64,000 bases of DNA, taken from NCBI GenBank assembly GCA_016932035.1, contig JAFGDR010000036.1, positions 24,715 to 88,714 on the forward strand. The letters run 5' to 3'. Below the pieces are notes generated by a model. The model did no database searches and had not been told where the DNA came from. It was given only the letters and a program-made list of their open reading frames with translations. The DNA comes from Candidatus Cloacimonadota bacterium. GTDB lineage: Bacteria; Cloacimonadota; Cloacimonadia; JGIOTU-2. This document shows, piece after piece, positions 27,696 to 36,744 of the stretch. The position numbers and the translations under genes are program-made. Numbering within the stretch: position 1 is the stretch's first letter; every line of letters begins with the position of its first letter.

Positions 27696-30317
27696 CTATT
27701 TCTTGTTAATATCTTCAAGCTGAGCTTTGAACTGCTGAAAAGATTTCTTCTCTGGATATTGCTTGATGAGTTCGTCTAGATAATCGATTGCTCTATCTAT
27801 ATAATCTGTATTACTACGGATAATATTCACATATCGATTGAGGAAATAGTGCTGGTCAGTGTTATCGATAATGAAGTTCTCAAGTGCATCGAGTGCTTCA
27901 GGAATATCATTATTTTTCACGAGAAATTCTATTTGAAGATAAATGAGCTGAGGATCATTGGGAGTTTTCTCAAGTAGCGGATCAATGACTGCGATTGCGC
28001 TATCATACATACCGGCTTCATAATAGAGATTAGCCAAACTTGGTAAATATCGATCCTTTTCTTTTATGAACTTCATGCCCTTTTCCAGATATTTGATGGC
28101 ATTTTCGTAATCGCCGTTCTGGTAAAAAGTTGTGGACATGCGCATGAAGTCAGCGCCATAGTTGTTAATAAGACGTTCCATGTTCTCGTCTTTGTACAAA
28201 TTTTCATTGTAGATCGAACTGTAATCGAACACATTCTCAATATTATGATTCAGTCGAGGGGCATTGATCTGGTATTTCGCTTTGGTCGAAACCAGTCGAT
28301 CTGCCATACCTTCACTCTGGAGGTAATCATCAAAATCAACGCGATCTGCAACAGTAACAGCAAAATATATCGGGCGTTTACCGTAATTATCTTTGATGAT
28401 CTGCAATACCATCTGGTCTTTAACATAGAGCTGCTTATCTTTGGGGAACGTGATCTTGATATCACCAACACGGAAATTCGCTTCATTTGAGAGCTGGATC
28501 GGATGTAATGCATCAATCTGTTTGTCGGACAGGTTTATCTCGATCCCTTCGAAATCACGCAATTGTTTGATGTACCACGGGGTGTTTAAAAGACTGAGAT
28601 TTGCTACAGAGATATCCTTACGAATACCGCCGAGATCCTTCTTTGCGAGATATGCTTCATTGAGTTGTCTTTGAGTTTTTGAAGGCAACTCTTTCTTATT
28701 TGTGAAAGAAAATCCCTTAATTTCCTTGAAGAGAAGCGTGTCTTCTTCGAGATAATATTCCTCTGCATTCGGATCATAGACTGCCTGTGCATACCAGAGT
28801 GGGAATGTGTCGTTATCACCATTTGTGAAGATGATAGCATTTTTATCCAAACCATTTAGGAAATTTGTGCCATATTCAAGAGAGAGGAGTTCCTGGCTTC
28901 TGTCTGTTTTATGATAATGAGAAGCAAGATTGATGATCGGCAGAGTTGCAAGAAGGCAAAGAACAATGATTGCAAGTATTTTTGATCTCCTTTTCAGGAA
29001 TCGGACAATACCCATTACACCGATCCCCATCCAGAACGTCCACAGCATATATGCAGTGATGAAGAAGTATGGTCGATCTCGAACTTCTGCTGAGGAAAGG
29101 TTCATCACGAGGATCATTACAATACTTGCCATGATAAAGAGTGAGGCAAGATAAATAAACGATCTCTTGCTCTTTTTAAACTGGTAATAAAGACCGGTCA
29201 GTCCAAGAGCTATAACAATAAATTGGAAAATCGAATGTATGAATTGCTTGGAAACATGCAGGAAATTGCTGATCACACCGGCATCGAAGAACTGCCAGCT
29301 GAAATACCTGAGAAAATGGTAATCAAGCTGCATCAAGATCGGTGCTCGACGAATTGTAAAACTGGTCGGTCCATACTGTTTTCTGAACACGTAATCCATA
29401 AAGCGTTGAAGGGTTGATGGATCACCTTCATTTATAAAAGGATCAGCAGCAGCTCGTATGGGTAGAATCAGGTGTGTGCTCATGCCGATGATCATCATGA
29501 TGAAAGCAAAGATCCAAACCTTTGGTTGTACATAATCCCTGAGATAGTACATCAGAACACCAATAACAAACACTGCAAAGATGTATTTCCCAAGACTTCC
29601 ATGTCCAAAGCCTGTTCCGATCAGATAGAAAATATAGTAGAGTGCAAGTCCTACAAGTATAAAAATGAGGAGTTTTTTATAAAAAGCTTTATCAAATTTC
29701 ACAAGTGGTAGAACAACGATCAGAAGTACTGCCGGAGCAATTTGCAATGTTGTTTGGTGAACGCCAAATCCGAGGAAGAAAATGTATATGATAAGAAGCA
29801 GAATATTTTGATGATCAAAATTCCTTTGCTTTTCAGTCCATATCAGCGTCAGCCAGATGATCAAAGCAATGAAGAACGACAGTCCTCCATAGACCTCTGC
29901 TTCGATTGCATTGATCCAGAATTCCTGCGAAAAAGCAATAAAAAGTGCTCCAAAGATTCCAGCAAGAAATGCATAGATCTGTTTTGTCTCCCATATCGCA
30001 ACAAGTTTAACAATTGAGAGATACACAAATAGGACTGCAAAACTGCTGAAGAAAATCGAAAGCAGGCTGACAAGCTGTGCATGTGATAGTCCGATCGGAA
30101 GAAGAGTAAAGAATTTCCCGAGAACCAGATAGAAGGGATTTCCCGGAGGGTGTGGAACCCCAAGTATCGAACTACATGCAATATACTCACCACAATCCCA
30201 GAAGGAGAGTGATATAGGTTTCGTTATATAATAGATAATAAAAACAGACAGGAAAACTATCAAACCGATGATGGCATTCGTTCTCCTGTCGATAGTGCAC
30301 TTATTTTCAAAGTCCAT
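27696..30317 (-). CDS. DUF2723 membrane protein (protein O-mannosyltransferase-like) with TPR tail
   Basis: An 873-aa polytopic protein. The GT-C-like N-terminal part holds the hallmark SFWDCGEYIACSSILGVPHPPG around residues 38-59, with the acidic residue expected in the first periplasmic loop, then about ten membrane helices to roughly residue 470. The remainder is soluble, ending in tetratricopeptide-like repeats (about 720-860). DUF2723 proteins of Bacteroidetes are presumed lipid-linked-sugar-dependent protein glycosyltransferases. The ATG at 30317 is chosen because the longer frame would run through the ferredoxin gene. The ribosome site is weak. Confidence 0.85.
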   Translation of the reverse strand: MDFENKCTIDRRTNAIIGLIVFLSVFIIYYITKPISLSFWDCGEYIACSSILGVPHPPGNPFYLVLGKFFTLLPIGLSHAQLVSLLSIFFSSFAVLFVYLSIVKLVAIWETKQIYAFLAGIFGALFIAFSQEFWINAIEAEVYGGLSFFIALIIWLTLIWTEKQRNFDHQNILLLIIYIFFLGFGVHQTTLQIAPAVLLIVVLPLVKFDKAFYKKLLIFILVGLALYYIFYLIGTGFGHGSLGKYIFAVFVIGVLMYYLRDYVQPKVWIFAFIMMIIGMSTHLILPIRAAADPFINEGDPSTLQRFMDYVFRKQYGPTSFTIRRAPILMQLDYHFLRYFSWQFFDAGVISNFLHVSKQFIHSIFQFIVIALGLTGLYYQFKKSKRSFIYLASLFIMASIVMILVMNLSSAEVRDRPYFFITAYMLWTFWMGIGVMGIVRFLKRRSKILAIIVLCLLATLPIINLASHYHKTDRSQELLSLEYGTNFLNGLDKNAIIFTNGDNDTFPLWYAQAVYDPNAEEYYLEEDTLLFKEIKGFSFTNKKELPSKTQRQLNEAYLAKKDLGGIRKDISVANLSLLNTPWYIKQLRDFEGIEINLSDKQIDALHPIQLSNEANFRVGDIKITFPKDKQLYVKDQMVLQIIKDNYGKRPIYFAVTVADRVDFDDYLQSEGMADRLVSTKAKYQINAPRLNHNIENVFDYSSIYNENLYKDENMERLINNYGADFMRMSTTFYQNGDYENAIKYLEKGMKFIKEKDRYLPSLANLYYEAGMYDSAIAVIDPLLEKTPNDPQLIYLQIEFLVKNNDIPEALDALENFIIDNTDQHYFLNRYVNIIRSNTDYIDRAIDYLDELIKQYPEKKSFQQFKAQLEDINKK

Positions 30318-30321
30318 AGTT

Positions 30322-30504
30322 TTACTTTTTGTGATTGTTGTTTGCTTTGATTGCTTCGAGAGGACATTCTGCAACACAGAGTCCGCACTCGATACAATCA
30401 TCGGTAATTATGTACTGAGTATCGTCTTCGACGATTGCGCCTTCCGGACATACTTCTACGCAGGATCCACATTTAATACAATCTGAAGTGATGATGTAAC
30501 TCAT
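30322..30504 (-). CDS. Two-cluster [4Fe-4S] ferredoxin
   Basis: A 60-aa clostridial-type ferredoxin. Two CxxCxxCxxxCP motifs: CIKCGSCVEVCP and CIECGLCVAECP. It is a soluble low-potential electron carrier typical of anaerobes. Sits 6 nt after frr and 4 nt before the DUF2723 gene, so it is expressed with the translation genes. Its length is standard and the internal duplication is clear. Confidence 0.93.
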   Translation of the reverse strand: MSYIITSDCIKCGSCVEVCPEGAIVEDDTQYIITDDCIECGLCVAECPLEAIKANNNHKK

Positions 30505-30510
30505 AATTGA

Positions 30511-31074
30511 TTAAATCTCCATGATTTCTTTTTCTTTATGTTCGACAGTTTCATCAATCTTCTTGATGAATTCATCGGTAATTTCCTGAACTTCATCAAG
30601 ACCGTCTTTAGAATTATCCTCAGAAATGACACTGTCTTTTTCGAATTTCTTTATTTCGTCATTAGCATTTCTTCGAATGTTGCGAACTGAAATTTTCGCT
30701 TCTTCTCCGTGCTTTTTAACCAATTTAACAAGATCTTTTCTTCTGTCCTCAGTTAGCGGAGGGAAACTCAGGCGTATTACATTCCCGTCATTTTGCGGTG
30801 TGATACCCAAATCAGAAGCAAGTATTGCTTTTTCGATAACTGACAACATATTTTTTTCCCAGGGATTGATCATGATCAAACGGGCTTCGGGTATTGATAT
30901 TGTGCCTACATGATTGAGAGGAGAGGATTGTCCATAGTAATCAACAGTGATGTCCTCAAGGAGAGAGATATTCGCTTTTCCGGTTCTGATCTTCAAAAGC
31001 TCCTTATGAAGCGCATCGATGGCTTTTTCCATCTTATTGCGCGTATCTTTGTAGATCGATTCTAATTCTTGCAT
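30511..31074 (-). CDS. frr: Ribosome recycling factor
   Basis: A 187-aa Frr, which with EF-G splits post-termination ribosomes. Recognisable are MEKAIDALHKELLKIRTGKA at 16-35, VDYYGQSSPLNHVGTISIPE and NDGNVIRLSFPPLTEDRRK. It follows pyrH as in many bacteria, with a 78-nt gap. Length is typical. Confidence 0.96.
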   Translation of the reverse strand: MQELESIYKDTRNKMEKAIDALHKELLKIRTGKANISLLEDITVDYYGQSSPLNHVGTISIPEARLIMINPWEKNMLSVIEKAILASDLGITPQNDGNVIRLSFPPLTEDRRKDLVKLVKKHGEEAKISVRNIRRNANDEIKKFEKDSVISEDNSKDGLDEVQEITDEFIKKIDETVEHKEKEIMEI

Positions 31075-31152
31075 TGTTCACTCCTCGTGCGATCTTCCAG
31101 AGCTGCATCGCAAAGTAAATCGAGTTGTAAAAACCACCAGCTGTTCAATGTG

Positions 31153-31857
31153 CTATTCTATGATACTTCCAAAATTATCTTCAAATACAGCTTTGGAAAT
31201 ATTGCCAAGATCTTTGATATTGAAAACCTTAATTTTAAGATGATTATTTTTTGCCAGTGAAATTGCAGTAAGATCCATTACTTTGAGGTTCAATTCTATA
31301 TAATCATTATAGGAAATCGTGTCGAAGATCGTTGCATCGGGATATTTTACGGGATCTCTGTCATACACACCATCAACTTTTGTACCTTTGAAGAGGATGT
31401 CAGCTTCGATCTCAAGTGCACGGAGAACTGCAGCAGTATCAGTAGTGAAATAAGGATTTCCTGTTCCTCCTGCAAAAAGCCCTACTTTGCCTGCACGGAG
31501 TGCTGACTGTGCCACCTCAGAAGAGAAACATGTGCCGATCGATGCAACTGATTTTGCAGTAAACACTTCTGAGAGCACGTGATACTCACGAAGCTTCTCA
31601 TGAAGCACAATTGCATTCTGTACAGTTGCAAGCATACCGATAGCATCGGCTTCTGGACGTCTCATTCCTTCAATGGCAGAGGTAGCTCCTCTAAAAAAGT
31701 TCCCACCGCCAGCAACGATACCTATCTCCAGTCCTTTTGTGTGCAGGTCAACGATCTCTTTTACAACTCTGGTAACAGCATCATTTTCAATTCCAAAGGA
31801 ATTATTCCCCTGCAGAATTTCACCGCTGATCTTCAAGAGTATTCTTTTATATTTCAC
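31153..31857 (-). CDS. pyrH: UMP kinase
   Basis: A 234-aa bacterial UMP kinase (UMP to UDP), an amino-acid-kinase-fold hexamer. Opens RILLKISGEILQG; GGGNFFRG at about 51-58, GTGNPYFTTDTAAVLRA and DGVYDRDP are present. The start is GTG at 31857, four bases after the tsf stop, with AGGTT upstream made of tsf's last codons. The order rpsB-tsf-pyrH-frr is widely conserved. Confidence 0.96.
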   Translation of the reverse strand: MKYKRILLKISGEILQGNNSFGIENDAVTRVVKEIVDLHTKGLEIGIVAGGGNFFRGATSAIEGMRRPEADAIGMLATVQNAIVLHEKLREYHVLSEVFTAKSVASIGTCFSSEVAQSALRAGKVGLFAGGTGNPYFTTDTAAVLRALEIEADILFKGTKVDGVYDRDPVKYPDATIFDTISYNDYIELNLKVMDLTAISLAKNNHLKIKVFNIKDLGNISKAVFEDNFGSIIE

Positions 31858-31861
31858 AGAT

Positions 31862-32452
31862 TTAACCTATATGATAACGAGCATACTTCTTTATATTTAT
31901 ATTTTCACCAAGCTTGAGTACTGCATCGGAGATAAGTTCTTTGACTGTGATATCTTCGTTCATAATAAAGGGCTGACTCAAAAGGCAGTTTTCTGTATAA
32001 TATTTTTTTATCTGACCTTCAACGATCTTATCGACGATATTCTCAGGTTTTCCTGCTTTAAGTGCTCTTTCTCGATAAATCTCTTTTTCAGCTTCAACAA
32101 GTTTGGGATCGAGATCTTCCTCAGCAATTGCAAGTGGATCAGTGGCTGCGATGTGCATTGCAATTTTATTTGCAAGCTCGGTAAAGTCGTCTGTTTTTGC
32201 AACAAAGTCTGACTCACAGGCAATCTTAACCAACACACCAAGTTTTGCTCCAGGATGAATATATGCATGAATGATACCTTCGTTGGACTCACGCTCTGAT
32301 TTTTTCTCTGCTTTTGCTAATCCACTGGTTCTCAGAATTTTAACGGCTTCTTCAAGGTTGCCATCTGCATCCTTGAGTGCCTTTTTGCACTCCATTAATC
32401 CAACACCAGTTTTATCTCTTAATTCTTTTACTAATTTTGCTGTAATTTCCAT
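31862..32452 (-). CDS. tsf: Elongation factor Ts
   Basis: A 196-aa EF-Ts, nucleotide exchange factor for EF-Tu. The N-terminal KELRDKTGVGLMECKKAL motif and EGIIHAYIHPGAKLGVLV are diagnostic; VACE-type SDFVAKTDDF follows. It is the short, single-core-domain form seen in several phyla, not the 280-aa E. coli form. CGGAG precedes the ATG, and it lies 14 nt after rpsB. Confidence 0.96.
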   Translation of the reverse strand: MEITAKLVKELRDKTGVGLMECKKALKDADGNLEEAVKILRTSGLAKAEKKSERESNEGIIHAYIHPGAKLGVLVKIACESDFVAKTDDFTELANKIAMHIAATDPLAIAEEDLDPKLVEAEKEIYRERALKAGKPENIVDKIVEGQIKKYYTENCLLSQPFIMNEDITVKELISDAVLKLGENINIKKYARYHIG

Positions 32453-32466
32453 AATAGCTCCGTATA

Positions 32467-33468
32467 TTATTTTTGATGAACCAATCCAAGATGGATCTTC
32501 AAACCACGCTTGGAGGAGAATGTTTTACCACAGTCGGGGCATTCGAAACGTTTCTCTTTCTTTTCTTCAGGTTCTTCTTTCGGTTCTTCTACTTTTTCTG
32601 TATCTTTAGCTTTTGATTTTTTCGCTTTTTTCTCTTCTTTAGGTTGAGGTTCTTCAATCTCTTCTTCAACAACATCCTCTACATCTTCCACATCTTCTTC
32701 AGGTTCTTTTGCAACCTCTTCAGTTTCAACTATCTCTTGTACTTCTTGTTTTGCTTCAAATTCTGAAATATCGCCACCTTCGGCTGCAATTCTTTTTCCT
32801 TCGATTACTGCTTCAGCCATAATATCGCAAATGAGATTTACTGATTTCATTGCATCATCATTTCCTGGTATGACATAATCGATGCCATCAGGATCGCCGT
32901 TTGTATCAACAATTGCAACGATAGGAATATCGAGATTCTTTGCTTCGTTTACTGCATTTTTTTCATATACAATATCAGCGATGAACAAAGCAGAAGGCAC
33001 CTGTTCCATATCCCTGATTCCACCAAGAGCACTCAGTATTTTATCATACTTCCTTTGCATTTTGAGTATCTCGAGTTTGGTGAATTTATTGATCTCACCG
33101 GTTTCCTGAAGATTCTCAAATTCATCGAGTTTGGAAATACTCTGACGGATGGTTTTAAGATTAGTAAGTGTTCCACCATACCATCTGTTACTGATAAAGA
33201 ACTCGTCGCATTTCTCAGCAGCATTCTGAATACCTTCGGATACCTGCTTTTTTGTTCCGACAAACAGAATTCTTTTACCTTTTGCTGCGAGTTCTCTGAT
33301 AAAGTAGTACGCTTGATTGATGGCTTCGAGGGTTTGTTTTAGATCAATGATGTGAATCCCATTCCTTTTAATGAAGATGTAGCGCTTCATTTTAGGATTC
33401 CAGCGTCGAGTTTGATGACCAAAATGAACACCAGCCTCGAGAAGACTTTTCATTTCAACGACACTCAT
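32467..33468 (-). CDS. rpsB: 30S ribosomal protein S2 with C-terminal C2H2 zinc finger
   Basis: S2 bridges the 30S head and body and helps recruit S1. Residues 1 to about 230 are a normal S2 (LLEAGVHFGHQTRRWNPKM, NRWYGGTLTN, DTNGDP). It continues for about 100 residues: a Glu/Lys-rich low-complexity linker (about 237-307), then a TFIIIA-type zinc finger with C310, C313, H326 and H331 (C-x2-C-x12-H-x4-H) plus the canonical hydrophobics F308, F317 and L323. The frame is open and ends HLGLVHQK. The total of 333 aa is far longer than the usual 230-260. GGAGG precedes the ATG. First gene after a 102-nt leader. Confidence 0.95.
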   Translation of the reverse strand: MSVVEMKSLLEAGVHFGHQTRRWNPKMKRYIFIKRNGIHIIDLKQTLEAINQAYYFIRELAAKGKRILFVGTKKQVSEGIQNAAEKCDEFFISNRWYGGTLTNLKTIRQSISKLDEFENLQETGEINKFTKLEILKMQRKYDKILSALGGIRDMEQVPSALFIADIVYEKNAVNEAKNLDIPIVAIVDTNGDPDGIDYVIPGNDDAMKSVNLICDIMAEAVIEGKRIAAEGGDISEFEAKQEVQEIVETEEVAKEPEEDVEDVEDVVEEEIEEPQPKEEKKAKKSKAKDTEKVEEPKEEPEEKKEKRFECPDCGKTFSSKRGLKIHLGLVHQK

Positions 33469-33494
33469 GTGTGTCCTCCAACGGTTATTATTTT

Positions 33495-33553
33495 AACTTC
33501 ATCAGCACTGCATATATTCGAACCAGCCGAACACCGTTTGCAGCTCAGAAGTT
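33495..33553 (-). promoter_or_regulatory. Possible structured leader of rpsB
   Basis: The 102-nt gap between rpsI and rpsB contains a foldable segment. On the minus strand AACTTC (33553-33548) pairs with GAAGTT (33500-33495), and inside it AGCTGCA can pair with TGCAGTGCT through a bulge. Ribosomal protein operons, including rpsB-tsf in other phyla, are often regulated by such leaders. Pairing was found by eye and no known motif is matched. Confidence 0.3.
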
Positions 33554-33570
33554 AATTGATTGAATATATT

Positions 33571-33957
33571 TTATCTCTTTGAATACTGATATGCTTTACG
33601 TGCTTTTGCAAGTCCGTATTTCCTGCGTTCCTTTTCACGTGCATCTCGGGTTAGAAGTCCTTCTTTTTTCAGTATAGCACGTAATTCAGGATCATATTCT
33701 AAAAGGGCTCTGCTGATTCCAAGACGGATAGCTCCGGCTTGACCGGAAAGTCCCCCACCACGAACATTGACCTTCATGTCAAATCTCTCTGATTGTTCAA
33801 TGAGCTTGAATGGTTCTTCAACGATCATCTCGAGGGTTTCTCTACTGAGATAATCTTTCATAGTTTTATTATTGATGATCCTTTTTCCGGTTCCTTTGGA
33901 AAGACGAACACGGGCAACGGCATTTTTGCGCCTGCCAACTGCATCAAAATATTGCAT
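33571..33957 (-). CDS. rpsI: 30S ribosomal protein S9
   Basis: A 128-aa S9 of the ribosome head. [13 protein letters not shown] at the N terminus, [21 protein letters not shown] in the centre and the basic tail ending AYQYSKR, whose terminal Lys-Arg reaches the P-site tRNA. It follows rplM by 17 nt, the near-universal L13-S9 pair. Confidence 0.97.
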   Translation of the reverse strand: MQYFDAVGRRKNAVARVRLSKGTGKRIINNKTMKDYLSRETLEMIVEEPFKLIEQSERFDMKVNVRGGGLSGQAGAIRLGISRALLEYDPELRAILKKEGLLTRDAREKERRKYGLAKARKAYQYSKR

Positions 33958-33974
33958 ATATGTTTCTCCTACAA

Positions 33975-34406
33975 TTAAGAAATCTTTATCTCTTCAGGTT
34001 TTTGTGCCTGATGATTGTGCTCTTTGCCAGTATAAATTTTCAATCGCTTGAGCATTCTGTCGCGAAGCTTATTTTTGGGAAGCATTCCCTTTACTGAATG
34101 AATAATAATCTGATCAGGTTTGTTTTCTTTCATTCGATGATAGGAAATAGTCTTTTGACCACTTGGATATCCAGAATATCGTTTGTATTCCTTAACAAAT
34201 TCCTTTTGTCCTGTAACTTTTACCTTATCCGCATTCAGGATGATCACGAAATCTCCCATATCAAAGAAGGGAGTATAGGTTGGTTTATGTTTACCGCTGA
34301 GAAGCTCTGCAACCTTGGTGGATAATCTACCAAGAACAACTTCTTCAGCATCGATCACAAACCAGCGATGCTCAATATTATCGACTTTTGGCAACGTCGT
34401 TTTCAT
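33975..34406 (-). CDS. rplM: 50S ribosomal protein L13
   Basis: A 143-aa L13, an early assembly protein of the large subunit. Recognised by [32 protein letters not shown]-type N terminus (residues 12-43), [16 protein letters not shown] and [25 protein letters not shown] lies before the ATG. First gene of the L13-S9-S2-EF-Ts-PyrH-Frr run; a TTGACA box lies about 90 nt upstream. Confidence 0.97.
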   Translation of the reverse strand: MKTTLPKVDNIEHRWFVIDAEEVVLGRLSTKVAELLSGKHKPTYTPFFDMGDFVIILNADKVKVTGQKEFVKEYKRYSGYPSGQKTISYHRMKENKPDQIIIHSVKGMLPKNKLRDRMLKRLKIYTGKEHNHQAQKPEEIKIS

Positions 34407-34474
34407 TATGTCTCCTAAAAATTCTCACTTCGCTTATACAACGATATTTATGACATTTTCAATAAGTAGTGCCA

Positions 34475-34503
34475 TAAAGTTTGTGCCCTGAAACCCTTGT
34501 CAA
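34475..34503 (-). promoter_or_regulatory. Candidate promoter of the rplM operon
   Basis: TTGACA at 34503-34498 on the minus strand, followed 17 nt later by ACTTTA (TTTATG two bases on). It is about 70 nt ahead of the L13 start in a 232-nt gap with no gene, where a strong promoter is expected. The -10 match is weak. Confidence 0.35.
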
Positions 34504-34638
34504 GTTTAACAATAGTACGGACACAATGCTTGTTTAAGTCCCATAAGATAAGACTATTTGCTTTATTCGCAACTATATTTTTATGGAAGAAATATTTACT
34601 CGATTATTCAGAGAAATCTATCAAAATCTTTTTGAATA

Positions 34639-35577
34639 TTACTCCATCTTCTTCAGAAATTTATAGTAATCACCATCGGTTGTCATGATGATCGTGTTCG
34701 TGCTATCAATGGTTCTTTCATATGTTTCAAGCGTTTTCAGGAACTCATAGAACTCTGGATCTTTGTTGTAAGCATTTGCATAGATCTTTATCGCAGAAGC
34801 ATCTGCCTTACCTTTGATCTCCTGGGCTTTCTGATATGCTGTTGATTGGATCAAGTCGAGTTCCCGCTGCATTTTACCCAAAATTTCAGAGGAATTTCCA
34901 CTACCTTCCGACAAATACTTGGCAGCGATCTTATTGCGTTCGGAGATCATGCGTTCGAATACTTTTGACTGAACTTCGTCATTGTAATTCAATCGCTTTA
35001 CCCGTACATCGATAAGGTTGATACCGTATTCAGCCACCTTTTCTTTTGAAAGAGCAAAGATTGAATCAGCAATGGTTCTTCGTCCGTTGATGATATTCTC
35101 ATCCAGCACATCATCTAACTGGCTGTCCGAATACTCTGCTGTAAAGATCATTTCTCTGTTCGAACTTCGAACGATCTCCAATAATTTATTCGAACTTATC
35201 ACATCCCGTGTTATACCACTAATGATGTCATCCAATCTGCTGTGAGCATTGCTTTCATATCTTGTGGTTTCGTAGAATTTTAGAGGATCGACGATCTGCC
35301 ATCTTGAGAAGGTGTCGAGCCAGATATAGCGTTTATCCGAGGTTGGTATCTGCTTTGCATCACCGTCCCATTCCAGAATGCGTTTATCAAAATAATGTAC
35401 TTTTTGCAGGAAGGGAACCTTTATATGGAGCCCAGCTTCTTTAATTGCTCCTCCGACCGGTTTTCCGAATTGTGTGATGATAACTTGCTCACGCTCATCG
35501 ACAACATAAAAGGAATTGAAGAGTGCTATTAGTGCTAAAATGACAATTATTATAATGAAGATATATGACTTTTTCAT
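34639..35577 (-). CDS. hflC: HflC, SPFH-domain modulator of membrane protease
   Basis: A 312-aa HflC, one half of the HflKC cage that surrounds and restrains FtsH at the inner membrane. One N-terminal membrane helix (about 4-22), then SFYVVDEREQVIITQFGKPV and the SPFH/band-7 domain with GINLIDVRVKRLNYND and EIKGKADASAIKIYANAY. The ATG at 35577 lies one base after the hflK stop with GGAGGT upstream, so it is coupled to hflK. A longer in-frame start would run into hflK and is unlikely. Confidence 0.93.
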   Translation of the reverse strand: MKKSYIFIIIIVILALIALFNSFYVVDEREQVIITQFGKPVGGAIKEAGLHIKVPFLQKVHYFDKRILEWDGDAKQIPTSDKRYIWLDTFSRWQIVDPLKFYETTRYESNAHSRLDDIISGITRDVISSNKLLEIVRSSNREMIFTAEYSDSQLDDVLDENIINGRRTIADSIFALSKEKVAEYGINLIDVRVKRLNYNDEVQSKVFERMISERNKIAAKYLSEGSGNSSEILGKMQRELDLIQSTAYQKAQEIKGKADASAIKIYANAYNKDPEFYEFLKTLETYERTIDSTNTIIMTTDGDYYKFLKKME

Positions 35578-35578
35578 T

Positions 35579-36559
35579 TTAGTTACCTCCTCTATCGAGA
35601 TTGAGAAGCGGTAAGATTCCCTCCTGAGCATCATCAACGATATATTTCTTGGGAACATTGGGAAGCACTTTTTCCATCATTTCGAGGTATAGTCTCTTTT
35701 TTGTGACATCTTTAGCATTTCGATATTCATTGAACATTTGAATAAAACGATTCGCATCACCATTTGCACGATTAACCCTATCGATGGCATATCCTTCTGC
35801 TTCTTCGATCGTTCGTTTCGATTTTCCCTCTGCTTCTGGGATGACCTGGTTATACTTCTCCCATGCTTCATTGATGATCCGCTCTTTTTCCTGCTTTGCT
35901 GAGTTCACATTATTAAAGGCCGGCTGTACTGGCTTTGGAGGATTCACATTTTGTAGATTAATTGTGACGATTTCAAGCCCTGTATTGTAAATATCGAGTT
36001 GTTCCTGGAGCATGAGTTGTGACTGATCAGCAATCTCTTTTCTGTTCAGCACAATGACCTCATCCACACTGCGGTCACCCACGACTTCACGTATTACAGA
36101 TTCGGATACATCTCGCAACGTCTCTTCGACATTTCTTACTTTAAAGAGGTATTTCACAGGATCCTGAATCCTATACTGTACGATCCATTCAACGTCAGCT
36201 ATATTCAGATCACCTGTCAGCATGATCGCTTCATTATCATAACTTTTTGAGGAATATTGGGTACGAACTCCAGCCTGGAGAGTACGAAAACCGAATTCTT
36301 CTTTGTAAACATGTTTAGTTTTTACTTTGGTTAGTTTATCAATCCCAAAAGGAAATTTGAAATGTAATCCCGGCTGGGTTGTTGAGTGATATTTTCCGAA
36401 CCTCTGGATAACACCAACCTCTTCAGGATTAACTGTATATAGCCCCGTTGCAAGTAAGATGATCGCAGCGATCACTATCACAATTATCCAGACAGTACGC
36501 CGAGACATCTTAAACTGCCGAAAATTGATATCTTCGAACTTAGGTATTGTTGCTTTCAT
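35579..36559 (-). CDS. hflK: HflK, SPFH-domain modulator of membrane protease
   Basis: A 326-aa HflK, partner of HflC. N-terminal membrane helix at about 23-43, then TVNPEEVGVIQRFGKYHSTTQPGLHFKFPFG-like opening of the band-7 domain (residues 43-73), LTGDLNIADVEWIVQYRIQDP and VIREVVGDRSVDEVI. It lacks the Gly-rich N-terminal extension of E. coli HflK. AGGAG precedes the ATG at 36559. Divergent from the FmdE-like gene. Confidence 0.93.
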   Translation of the reverse strand: MKATIPKFEDINFRQFKMSRRTVWIIVIVIAAIILLATGLYTVNPEEVGVIQRFGKYHSTTQPGLHFKFPFGIDKLTKVKTKHVYKEEFGFRTLQAGVRTQYSSKSYDNEAIMLTGDLNIADVEWIVQYRIQDPVKYLFKVRNVEETLRDVSESVIREVVGDRSVDEVIVLNRKEIADQSQLMLQEQLDIYNTGLEIVTINLQNVNPPKPVQPAFNNVNSAKQEKERIINEAWEKYNQVIPEAEGKSKRTIEEAEGYAIDRVNRANGDANRFIQMFNEYRNAKDVTKKRLYLEMMEKVLPNVPKKYIVDDAQEGILPLLNLDRGGN

Positions 36560-36619
36560 TCTATCTCCTAAATTTCTTACAAATAATATGAGAAATTAAT
36601 GATCAATTCAATTTCTGGT

Positions 36620-36648
36620 GATAATGTTTCTTATGAGTATGCTGTCAA
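36620..36648 (-). promoter_or_regulatory. Candidate promoter of hflKC
   Basis: TTGACA at 36648-36643 (minus strand), a 17-nt spacer, then ATTATC at 36625-36620, about 60 nt before the hflK ATG. The hexamers fit a sigma-70-like promoter moderately well and the location is right. Confidence 0.4.
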
Positions 36649-36744
36649 GTTTCATACCGAATTCATTATCATCAATGTAAATCTTATCACTGTTAGTTTT
36701 TGTTTTTCTTGCCCAATTTTTATTCGCTTTAAAACCTTCGTCCC

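Noticed and set aside
33515-33545. A T-loop-like GGTTCGAATA on the minus strand in the rpsB leader, suggesting a tRNA.
   Set aside because: No matching acceptor stem, anticodon arm or CCA end, and the 102-nt gap leaves no room for a convincing cloverleaf.
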